Assembly: GCA_010094045.1 (NCBI GenBank)
Contig: ML986637.1
Coordinates: forward strand, 62,001 to 126,000
DNA from: Lojkania enalia
Taxonomy: Eukaryota; Ascomycota; Dothideomycetes; Pleosporales
Length of the DNA stretch: 64,000 nt
Reading direction: 5' to 3'
A model generated the notes under the pieces. The model ran no database searches and was not told the DNA's origin. It saw nothing but the letters and a program-made list of their open reading frames with translations. This document shows positions 1 through 10,150 of this stretch, one piece after another (the stretch's first letter is position 1; each line of letters begins with the position of its first letter). A program made the translations under genes and the position numbers.

Positions 1-1085
1 GGCGGCACAGACGATGAGAATGCAGAAGGCGGAGGGGATTGGCTTGAGTCTGAAGACTCGGATTCATTCGCGACTGAAGACGAAGGAATGCCATCTAAGA
101 AGAAGCAGGAAGATTCGTTCATCGTACATGATACGGACAGCGAGGATGATGGTCCCGTCGTTCGTAAGAAAATGCCCAAAACGAGCAAGGTCGTCGGCCC
201 TAGCTCTAATGATGAAACTGACCCAGAAACTGAATCTGATGCCGAAGACTCCGATTCTGAGGTTGATTCGGAGGGGTCTGAAACTGAGGAATCAGATATT
301 GAGTATAATGCTTCGGAGCTCACTCCATCTACGAAGATTCGTCAATTGCTTTCGATCCTGGAAAAAGAAACTCCTGATCACAAGATCATCGTCTTTTCTC
401 AGTTCACCTCAATGTTGGATCTTATTGAACCGTTTCTCCGCCGCGAAGGTTATAACTTCACGCGCTACGACGGCAAAATGCGCAACGACCTTCGCGAGGC
501 AAGTCTCCACAAGTTGCGAAATGACAGGCGAACCCGTGTTCTTTTGTGTAGCTTGAAGTGCGGTAGCTTGGGTCTTAACTTGACAGCTGCTAGTCGTGTG
601 GTCATCATGGAGCCTTTCTGGAATCCAGTAAATTAATCTGTTAACTTCCAAGCAGCAGCTAGACGCTAACTGTATTCTAGTTCGTCGAAGAACAAGCAAT
701 CGACCGTGTCCATCGTCTTAATCAAACCGTAGACGTCACGGTATACCGTCTTTCTATCCACGATTCAGTTGAAGAGCGCATTCTCGAATTGCAAGAGGCC
801 AAGCGCAGACTTGCTGAAGCAGCTATTGAGGGCGGAAAGGCTATTGGCAAGCTTAGCATGAAGGATATTCTTGCACTGTTCAAGCGCGATGCCGAATTTG
901 ACCACCAACATGTCGATGACGGTAGCGATCGCACCATCTTTGCTAGGACCAGGGTGTTGGAGAGCCCTGTCAAAGGCGCTGTTGGAATGCTGGACAGGAG
1001 CGAGCGGACCGATAGTCAGCCTAGGAAGAAGGTAGGAAGTCTGGGGTTTAGGAAGGTTGAGGATAGTATTTGGGGGAGGCGTTGA
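1..1085 (+). CDS. SNF2-family DNA translocase, C-terminal part (ULS1-like), 5' truncated by window
   Basis: Exons 1-627 and 681-1085; the 53-nt intron 628-680 interrupts the codon run W-N-P | F-V-E-E-Q. The 343 visible residues begin with an acidic, Ser-rich linker, followed by a complete helicase C-terminal lobe: KIIVFSQFTSMLDLI (motif IV region), GSLGLNL (motif V) and EEQAIDRVHRLNQ (motif VI, ending in the arginine-finger region). The tail EERILELQEAKR is typical of SNF2 ATPases of the Rad5/ULS1/RIS1 group. Such proteins use ATP to move on DNA and strip or remodel bound, often SUMO-modified, proteins in the nucleus. The ATP-binding lobe and any RING finger lie outside the window, so the subfamily is an inference from the C-terminal lobe and the acidic linker. 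The stop TGA is at 1083-1085. Confidence 0.88.
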
Positions 1086-2945
1086 TGCGAATGGGTCGGA
1101 ATCTAGTGCGTGAGGTCTTTGAGCTACGCAAGTATCCATGGGTAATTAGCTCCTGTTATGTTCATGATAACGAAGGACTTCTATTCTTTAGGCGTTTAGG
1201 CATATGAATTGGGTATGGATGTATAGATACTTCTCGGTTTCTTGCCGGCACATAACATAATAGTACTCTATGTGAATCTTAGGTTGCTTCAACGTTTTGA
1301 GTCGCTTCTAGAACCGACAGAGAGAATGTAAAAGGTGTGATGTCCATATATTGGGACGGCAAGGTGAATATTTAGTGCCCTGGAATGTATCCATGCCAGA
1401 TGTTCAGTTGCTAAGTTCTTTTGTTTAAGTATATTAATTATTTCGAACTTGATTAAATAGATAGTAGAACTATTTTTTAGCAATAAAAATTAGCTGTGCT
1501 AGATACAAGAGTTGTCTTCAGCATATAGAGATATGGGCCGCAGACAAGTCTAGAAAGACACGTGGAAATAATCTTAAAATCTTGGAAGGAATTAGTATAT
1601 AGACTTAATATAAATCTAGCGTCTAACTACTTTACTAAGATTTAGTCTATAATAAACCGAGCTCTATAGTTTTAATAAAAGATATTTTTAGGTATATAAT
1701 ATAACTTATATAGTATATATATTATACTAGTACTAGTTATTAGGTGAGTGGAACGATAAAATCGGCAGTATTCTAGTTATAACTTAGAGGTATTAGATTC
1801 TTAAAAGAGTAAGGATAGAAAGAATAGAAAGAATATTAGTTTGTTTTCTTATCTAAGTACAATTATTTAATTATCGAATATTAAAATACTGCCTAATATA
1901 CGATAGTTATAAGCCTAGAATTCTACTTATACTAGCCTATTATATATAGAATATATTATAGATATAGATATAGGATATACCTTTCGTTTATATCTTATAT
2001 ATATATACCTCCCTTTAGTAGCTAGTATACGATACGTCTTATACTATCAAATATATACCAGAAATTCTTTATTAGAAGATTCTAGCCGATTACTTTATTA
2101 TTATATTTACTTTGCTACTACCTATCGAAGCCTCTTATGCGTATAACCGATTTACTATAATAGCTTTAGTAGTACGAGAGCTACTAAACTATACTAACTC
2201 TACTAATTAGCCTTTGATAGCAGCCGTACTACTAAAGCTATTATAGTAAATCGGTTATACGCATAAGTGGTTTCGATAGGTAGTACGAGGTGTATATAAT
2301 AATAAAACAATCGGCTATAATCTTCTATACGCAATAGACTAGTATAGGTGGAATTCCGGGCTTATAACTGTCGCGTATTAGGCAGCATTAATTGCTGAGG
2401 TAAATATTGATGTACTGAAGGAATGTAAGTGACCTACCTAGCTAGAGGCTGATAGTAGCGAGACTATATAGGCCTGATAAAATAGGCTAGCTATAATATG
2501 ATTTAGAAATGCTTGACACTATTAACTAGTTCTCTAAACAAGATCTTGATGATTGAATCTGTATCCAAGCGAAAATTTTAATGTATCTCTTTGTATAACT
2601 TTGGCAAGTTAAGGTTTTCGAATGGTATTCATGTTGTAGCTATGCTCTATGAACTAGCCCCTGAACAGGAAAGTACCGCGCACGCATGTTGAAAACCGTT
2701 TCTTCGCTGTAGGTTAGAAAAGTACAAACGCCTTTTACTTTCTTAATGCTTGCAGAAACTCTAGTCCGGAAATAAAATAGTTACAGGAATCTTCACTCTT
2801 ATAAGTAGTATTGAAGTTTCGAAGTAGGAGAACGAAGCGGGCGACATTCTTAATTAGGTGAAAGTCTACGGGCACCAGAAATGTAAACAATGGAGTCCCT
2901 TGCAATTAAATCGGGAATGAACATCATAGCCTGAGACTACTGATA
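1086..2945. other. AT-rich intergenic region
   Basis: Between the SNF2 gene and the convergent Rho-like fusion gene. Roughly 1490-2480 is strongly AT-rich (many TATA, TTAATA and TAGTA words), has stops in all frames and contains the inverted repeat described separately. No ORF here looks coding. The AT-rich block starts and ends abruptly against normal-composition flanks, as decayed repeats do in RIP-active fungi. Confidence 0.7.
1881..2394. repeat. Large inverted repeat with RIP-type divergence
   Basis: Two arms face each other around a 48-nt spacer (2177-2224). The inner 43 nt (2134-2176 and 2225-2267) are perfectly complementary. Outward the match continues through about 2080-2133 against 2268-2330. 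After about 125 extra bases present only in the left arm, it resumes at 1881-1940 against 2331-2394. In that outer block the arms differ almost only by C/T and G/A exchanges, most of them T or A in the left arm. This suggests a foldback or MITE-like element later hit by RIP. No transposase is visible. Confidence 0.75.
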
Positions 2946-5900
2946 CTATTTCCTTAAAAGGAGCCTTCTGATCCCTTTTACAGGTTTTGGTGGGGATTCC
3001 GTTATGGTAGCCTTGGCAGCGTATTGAAATAATTCGGTAATACCGACGTTCGTGGTAGATGACGTCAAAAAGTAGGCGAGAGCATTGATTTTTCCTTTCA
3101 TGATTTCAGCCTGGCTATAGTTAGATTGATTGACAGGATTTGATAAAGACGTAGGAACTATCTTACATCCCCAAAGGAGACTTTTCGACCTCCTTCTAGC
3201 TCATATCCTCCGCTTATCAGTTCTTTTCTATTTATCAAATCGCTCTTACATCCAACGAGAATCTTGCACACGTTGACGAATTGGCGTGAACTGAGTTGTC
3301 TCTGATACACACTTAGTTCTGGGCATCGTTTCAGGTATCACTTTTGCTTACCAATTTTAACATTATTTCCATTATGTCCATGAAAGAGCTCGGGTCTTCT
3401 ACATTGAAGCACACGAGCATGACATGCGCTTCACGATACTTGGACAGGTTTGAATTAGTTTCAACTATGAAATTTTGACCCGTATACCAGGTCATCTCGC
3501 TGGTTTCGAAGTGTACGCTTATACCGTCTATTTCAAGTGTTTTGGAATGAACCATAGACCCATCAACTTCCTGTATGTTGTTAGTCTCGCCACTCTACGG
3601 TGGTCTCCTAGGGATGTATAGTTACATATGCACATGGAGGTGTTTTGTGCGAATAATAAGTTCTATGTCATTATTAATTTATTGCGTAATTTGCCGTCGT
3701 TTAGGCTTACTCTATAAGCGATGTTTTCCCACAACCCCTATCTCCGACGACTAGCACTCTCCGCGTCACCTGGCCTTCCGTCCTAATTTTGATGTTGATG
3801 GGACCTAGTTCTTTTGGAAGGGCAGGTCTCGTCGTCCTCCATGTCTGGTATCGGCAGGACCTGTCCCTATCGTGTCCACATCTGTCACAAGTTTTTTGGA
3901 ACGAAACGTGCGTAGACCGGCATTTGCAACATGTCCACCCCGCTGACAGAGGTCTGCTTTTTAGCACAGTAGGTGATGAATCGGCGGCGGCTTGTGGCTG
4001 AGGCAATTCCTGATGGACATTTACCGGAAGGAGCGCTCGCTGTTGGTCAGGCACTTCGTGATTGGCATTCACTGGATAGTTTATTCGCTGGAATTCAGGT
4101 GACTCGACATTTACTGGATAGGTTACTCCCTGTTGGTTGCGCAATTCGTGGTCGGCATTCACTGCATAGTTTATTCGTTGGAAGTCAGGCGATTCGACAT
4201 TTATCGAGTTGGTTATTTGTTGCCGAGCCTCCTTGCCCATGTCTTCTGGATCTGAGACTAGAGCAGGTTTTCGAGGGCATCTCATGACGTGCCTTAAGGC
4301 AAGATGATCTGAAATATCAGATAAATCGACCTTACATTCTGGACAAATAGCTCTAGCTTCTTCCCCAATGGTATCCTTCAAATGGACTTGATCCTCCGGA
4401 TAACTACTTTTCGATTGAGTCTTTTCTAGCTGCCATCCTGGCCGATTGATTTGTAGTGCATCCGCTTCGGTGAGATTTGGCATTCTTTCTGAGTGGTGGC
4501 GAATTCGGCCGTAGATATCCGTATGAAAAGATTCGGCAAAGCTTGCCTCTGGCTGCCTCTCATTGCTGTGCCTAGCAGGCGTATCGGATGGCGATGGGTT
4601 TGAAATTTCAGTAGAGGATTTAGCAGGCCATGAATACTGCGAGATAATATCGCCGGTACTGGATTGTATAGAAAGCTGATCGTCAGCGATTGACGGAGTC
4701 GCGACGTTTTTATGCGCTTCTGAAAGGCTTGTAAGCAGAGGTGATCGCCTTGTACCCCCCTCCGGCAAAGTTGATGTAGAAGATGAATGGCTATCTCTGA
4801 ATCGCTGAACATTATCCATCTTAATTCGCGTAGGTCGACGCGGGTTCTCGGAAAGGGGGCCAGACTCATCCTTGCTCTGCTGGATAAGGATTGCTGGAGA
4901 TTCCAAGGTAGGAAGACGTGAGTCAGAAGTGCTAGGTTGTAGCAAAGTGCCTTGAGATGGAGGAAAAGGTGGGGATGGTGCCAATCGAACGGGCTCGCTT
5001 GGCGCAGGAGAAATCATAATTGGTGGAGACTGTTGAAGACTTCCTGATGTGTCTCCTTCACAAGGTTTTCCCTTGATTGACTCTTGTTCAACAGCTTCAG
5101 GGGTGTGAACCATCATTGAATTATGGGTTTCCTCTATGCGTGATGGCGGGCGTCCAGGATCGGCTGGTGACTCTCCACCATTTAGACCCATGGACAATTT
5201 GTTGATTCTGCTAAGTAATTGCTCATAATGATCAATCTCTAGGTCTTGGTCAATAATTGGCGTATAGTTTTGGGGTTCGTCCCCATCTTGGGGCGATATA
5301 TCTTCTTCTTGAAAACCTTGGGAGGAACTGCTTAGCTTTGTTAGATGGCTTCCCAGTAGGGCAGCATATGCCTCCTCTTCGTCCAATTTCTCTTCCCTTT
5401 TACAAATGGCCATGAGGAGCTCCAGACACTGTTCATATCCTCGAAAGCCGGGCTTCCCAAGCTTCTTAAAACCACGCAGCGAGCGTCTAGCCTGAAGATG
5501 TGCTTCCATATAGTCGGTATTTGCCATTAGTATCTCTGCTAATTTCATTGTATCCTGTAGAGTGAGAAAGTAGTTAGCAACTGCCTCAGAAAAGGGAGTA
5601 TCAGGTATGATGTTAAGCTCATTCTTGTGCCAGAAAGTCTTCCTTTAGCGAAATATTACTCAAAGGAGTATTCAGTAAAGTCCAACTACTGGATGGAAAA
5701 CCTTTAACCACGATCTATGCTTCAACTTACCCAAAGAAAGCGCTTATCTTTCTTTCCAACCTGTCGTTCCGTAACAAGAAGCTTTTCCATCATCGTTGAC
5801 TTCGCTTTTTCGTACATTTTTGAAAGCATGTAAGTTTGCGCTAGAAGCTCTAGCACTTCTGCTTTCGATACCGTATTGACACTACTAGTGGAAAGCGAAA

Positions 5901-6984
5901 GAGAGCTAGTATGTGAGGGCAGCCTTGACAAGCAATTCCGAAAGTGTCTTTCCGCGCCTGTCAAATCGCCTTGTTCTTTCCTTCTTATTCCGTTCTTAAG
6001 AAGGGCTTGGATCATCTCGTTCTCGAGATCAGAATCGCTATCGGATTGATATTCGGTTGGTATATCTCTAGTGCTCGATTCGGACTGTCCCGGTATTGGC
6101 GCTTCCATGCCCTCGTACTCGTAGACAGTGTTGGAATTGATCCATCTCATCATCGTTATATTAGAGCCGGCGTCGAAGATGTCGCCAAAATCGGAACCAT
6201 ATTTTATAGTCGCGTTATCGCTATTGTCTACTGTGAGCGTGGTAGATGCAGTTGAGACTACATCTGCTGCTGCGCGGACGGTTTCGCGCAGATTATTCAT
6301 GGAAGTCAGTTCATGTCGGTCATTCTGGTCGGATACCATGTTCTCAAGCTTCTCAATTTTCGTATTGAGGGCCTGTCCCAGGCTACGAAATTCGTCATAA
6401 AGCTTATCAAGGTTTGGCAAGATCTTTTCTGGGATCTTGTCTGTGGATTTTTGGAATGTGACTTGGTTCCATCTTAAAGCAATCAGCTTCATTCCCCGTC
6501 ATGGGTGAGAACCCTTGAGAAAAGCAGTTCTCACTCACAGAATCACTGTACTAAGACTCAGTTGCATCCCGGAGCGATAGCTCTGAATCTGATCTCGGAA
6601 AACCCCGATTTGCTCAACGGCACTCTTATACCTCAACTGCTTCCTCGGGCCATCCAAGAACTTCGTCGTCCTATTTACGCCTTCCAAAACAGCAAGCAGT
6701 TTCTCCAGCGTCCCTTGCCCGTCATTTAAGCTTCTCGCAAGGTTCTTCCAATGGCTCCCCACATGCCCAGTCATCTGCAAATTAGCCTTAACATCGTCTT
6801 GCTCAAACGTTTCTTTCATAGACTCCAAAACCTGCTGGAAGCCCTCGACATCGTGGATCAAGCCGGATAAAGTGGCGTCTACGACTGACACCTCATCGCG
6901 GAACTGATTAAGGAGGATCGTCGCCTTAATGGAAACTTGTAAAAGTGCAAAGACACCAGCGGTGATAGACAACGGATCCGCCAT
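2946..6984 (-). CDS. PigL_N/STAND-type N-domain, TPR, zinc finger and Rho-like GTPase fusion protein
   Basis: Six exons on the minus strand: 6984-6539, 6472-5731, 5554-3711, 3592-3352, 3301-3167, 3110-2946, giving 1190 codons in frame. Residues 1-150 start MADPLSITAGVFALLQ, the hallmark of fungal STAND N-terminal (PigL_N/HeLo-like) domains. About 300-470 is helical and TPR-like. About 470-790 is disordered. About 798-825 carries a C-x2-C...H...H/C finger. A 27-residue unit is then repeated, and about 935-965 is a C-x2-C...C-x2-C RanBP2-like finger. From about 995 comes a small GTPase: P-loop GDRGCGKTS (1000-1008), WYTGQ in place of the DTAGQ motif (1046-1050), CKSD (1109-1112) in place of TKxD, a Rho-length insert, and TSS near the SAL motif. 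The tail is basic with no CaaX box. I infer a membrane- or complex-associated signalling protein. Only the 3592 acceptor is uncertain. Confidence 0.8.
3994..4225 (-). repeat. Tandem coding repeat before the zinc finger of the Rho-like fusion gene
   Basis: The minus-strand translation contains NVESPDFQRINYAVNADHE, then NVESPEFQRINYPVNANHE, then a shortened NVHQE copy. This is a roughly 27-residue unit repeated about 2.5 times. The DNA copies are similar but not identical, so the duplication is not brand new. It may act as a spacer or a multivalent peptide ligand; I do not recognise the motif. Confidence 0.7.
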
Positions 6985-7326
6985 ACCGCATCATCGCCGA
7001 GTTTGTTGTGAAATCACGGATGTGAGTTTTGAAGTGGAGGAATGAGGCTGAACTTTGTTCAGCTGAGAGATCGCTTGCTGACTTCGGCACAGAACCCAGC
7101 CACGAAACCCCGCCCAGACCCCAACCTTCTCGGCAAGAAAACATCTGCAAGTCTGTCTCAATAAAATATTTGTCGACTATATCAATGACACTTCCAAAGA
7201 TCAGTTTGTTTGTGAAAATAATTGTGACTGGCGTTGCCGCCGAATTAACATGTGTGTACAAGGGCGAATACATGAAGATCAAGAATGAACTTGGTATACA
7301 GCAATTAAACAACACCATCCCACACT
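6985..7326. promoter_or_regulatory. Short intergenic spacer between the two PigL_N genes
   Basis: The 342 nt between the start codon of the Rho-like fusion gene and the stop codon of the LIM gene must hold the 3' UTR of the latter and the promoter of the former, since both are transcribed leftwards. I see no clear TATA element or repeated motif. The tight head-to-tail spacing suggests the genes arose or moved together. Confidence 0.4.
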
Positions 7327-9288
7327 TTATCCAACAAGCACAGGCACCGCCCTCCTCCCTTTCCCCTCCCTCTCCCTCTCCTTTCTCACTCTCTCCATAT
7401 CCGACATAACCGGATTATGACACCCCATACAAAATATACCCTGAGTCGTCCGCGTATATCTCAAATTCTTGATACTCTTGAAGCACTCATGACAGAAGAA
7501 GAGGCCCGGACAACTTGCAGTGACTATGTCTTGGATCCGAGTGAGACTTCCACTTAAAGCGTCTTTGTGCCCGTGTTCTTCAACTCTCTGGTCGCATTTT
7601 TGACAGTTGAAAGAGCAGCTGGTGCAGACAAGGAAATCGTCCTTTAGGAGGAAGGGCGGGGGGGTGGATGTGTTGAGAAGAATGTTGCAGGAGGAACATC
7701 GGAAGCATTGTGCATGCCAGGCTTCATTTTGTAGTTTATAATGCTTCTGTTTCCCTATCACAGATTTGCAGGATCGACAGGGGGTTTGTGGGTTAGTTTG
7801 GAGCTCTGCTTCGGCCGGTAGCTCCGGAATGGAAGGCTGGCGGTTTGAGCTCAAGAGTCTGTCGCGGTCGGTAATCAGAGGTCGAGCAGTGTTGAAATTT
7901 TCTGGGGATTGCGATCTGGAACTGGATACGGGCATGAAGTAAGGGTTTTGGAGGCGCGGCTCGGTTTCACTATCATTTCGGAGGTATGAAGGTGTTGATA
8001 CTGAGCGATAAGGGAATGCGGGAAGATCGTAAGATGATATTGATGGCGCTGTGATGCTTTTCTGGAGTGCTGGACCTTCTGGTGGCACTGGTTGAGGCGG
8101 GAGGCTGGGTGGTTCTGGCTCGAGGGTAGTTGGGGGCTGATTTAACTGTTCGTCGCTTGCTGATTTTGGTATTTCTGTATATAGGGGCTGAAACTGAACT
8201 TTCAATGGCATGGGAGGTCTAGTAGTAGCAATGGATTCCATTGCCCGGAGTTCGGATTCAGGATCAGAGTCGAAAGAGCTGCCAGACAGATCCTTTTTCT
8301 TTTGATAACGGAACTTCTTCCATGACCATTGTTTCTTTGAGGCATTCGGCTCGAACACCCCTATATCATGTAAATCTCTATCCGAGTTGTCAAATTCTTC
8401 GGGCTTTTCAAGCCCAGTCACATTCGCAGCTGGAACCTTCTCTGTTCCCGAGAAATATTCAGCATTCAACCCGTAAGGGCCTTCTGATGGATCGGGTTCG
8501 GCATAGAAATCGCTGTCCGCATCTTTAGGAAACTCGTCTGTAAAGATGGAGTCAAGGTCGCCAAGTCGCGTGGATGTTGACATTCGCGAAGCAACACTTG
8601 CTGTTCTTGCAAGGAAGCGTTCCATAGAAGCATTGTAAGGATCATATGCTGGGGGAGCTTGAGGTGTATATGACGAATTTAGTGCACCCAATCCTCCACT
8701 GTCTATTTGATCCTTATACTTTATTTGCCGTCGTAGACGACGGACATCTCTCTGCAGATTTGCTACCATGTCCACCGTTTGCGAAGAGTTGAACCTTGTG
8801 GTCACTTATTAGTATCGGAATGAACGGAAAGTTCTATATACTTACAGGTTCAGCGTTGAGATTGCTAACTCTAATGTTGCTTTATTATTGCTCAAAGACG
8901 TCTGCAACGTAGTAAGATTCTGCTTCTTCCCTATCTCCCACTTAATTCCCTGTTTCCACACTTTCAACATTTTCGTCTCCGGCTGCAAGTGTGGTCGAAT
9001 AACCTCTTGTATTTCATGAAATACGCTAATACAATTCATGACCAGCTCTTTGATATTATTGATCATATGCACCGGGAAACCTTCTTGGTGGGCCTTGAAT
9101 TTTTGAGCTTCCAACGAGGCTGAGAGTAGCCCAAGAACGTTGTGTAGAGCGCGCAATTCGGATGAGAGACGTTTGATATTCTCATCCATAGTTCGGATGC
9201 CGTCTATGAGATTATACATAGTGACGCTTATTTCAATCGCCTGCGCGACCGCGCCGATTGCGGCTGCACAAGCTGAGAGGGGGTCCAT
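7327..9288 (-). CDS. PigL_N/STAND-type N-domain and RhoGAP-type LIM domain protein
   Basis: Two exons, 9288-8846 and 8794-7327 (51-nt intron, donor GTAAGT), 636 aa. The N-terminus MDPLSACAAAIGAVAQAIE with following helices to about residue 150 is the same class of fungal STAND N-terminal domain as in the neighbouring gene. Residues 160-480 are disordered and Ser/Pro-rich. The C-terminal 150 residues carry zinc-binding LIM fingers: CRSCK, WHAQCFRCSSC, CTSC, CQKC, CHEC, then NLRYTRTTQGIFCMGCH. That last block closely resembles the LIM region of fungal Rho GTPase-activating proteins (Rga family), but the protein ends soon after in a basic tail with no RhoGAP domain. The second LIM has unusual cysteine spacing, so an unrecognised small intron there is possible. 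Inferred role: adaptor working with the adjacent Rho-like protein. Confidence 0.82.
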
Positions 9289-10150
9289 GCTCGCACTGGC
9301 AAGGATGAAAGAGGAGGCGAGGCGAAGGATCGGATAGATGGAGTGGAAATACTTGATAACAACAACAATGTTGCATGCTGAAGACCTTTAAAGGACGCAG
9401 AGAAAGGAAAAGAAGTGCTGGGGGTAGATTAGATATAGGGCGAAAAGATTTCAGCCCCCATTTTCAGGCAGCCTTAGCGTACAGCCTTGTCACATTTGCG
9501 CAACTGGGGCCATTTCTGTATTTAGAATACTGCATGAAAATCTAGAACATCGAGCAGCTTTCATAAGACGGATGACATCACGAGTTCATTGCGCAAGGAA
9601 TCTGATATGCATGTCTTACAGTCCGTACCTATTCCTTAGCTGAAATGTGCCTAATTAGCAGGCACAACAGGATAAGCGTTGACTTCCTGGACGGCTTAGC
9701 TCTCGCTAGTCTAAGCCTAGCTTACAAATATCTGGGGGCGACTAGGATACAATTGTCAAGTAAATGGGTTTAGAAAAGCTTAACTACACTTGAGAGATAG
9801 AAGATTGAGTATAATAGTTTCAGAATTTCAAAAGGTCCGGGAAAGGTAGCAGTGAATAATCTTATGTATTAACACTAATACCATCCACGCAGATACCGAT
9901 CGAAATATGTAAGCGGATTCAACTATAGCCGAATAGCCATACAAGAGAACAATTAAGAAAGGACCATGGATACACATATAGAACGCTCAATGGCGCAAAG
10001 TCCTATGTGAAAACAAAAGGACCGACCTTTTGCATCTGATCCTTCCCCGATTATTTTTATTATGCCTAATTAAGGGAACAGATAAACGGGTCCCTGCCAA
10101 TATCTGTCCCGCGACGCCTGCCACTTCTCCCTTTTCCTTTTTATACCCAT
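9289..10150. other. Intergenic, upstream of LIM gene
   Basis: Presumed promoter of the leftward LIM gene followed by non-coding sequence. No ORF of convincing composition, RNA gene or repeat seen. Confidence 0.5.

Noticed and set aside
1490..2480. AT-rich block as centromere or telomere sequence
   Set aside because: Too short, single-copy genes close on both sides, no telomeric repeat; RIP-marked repeat fits better.
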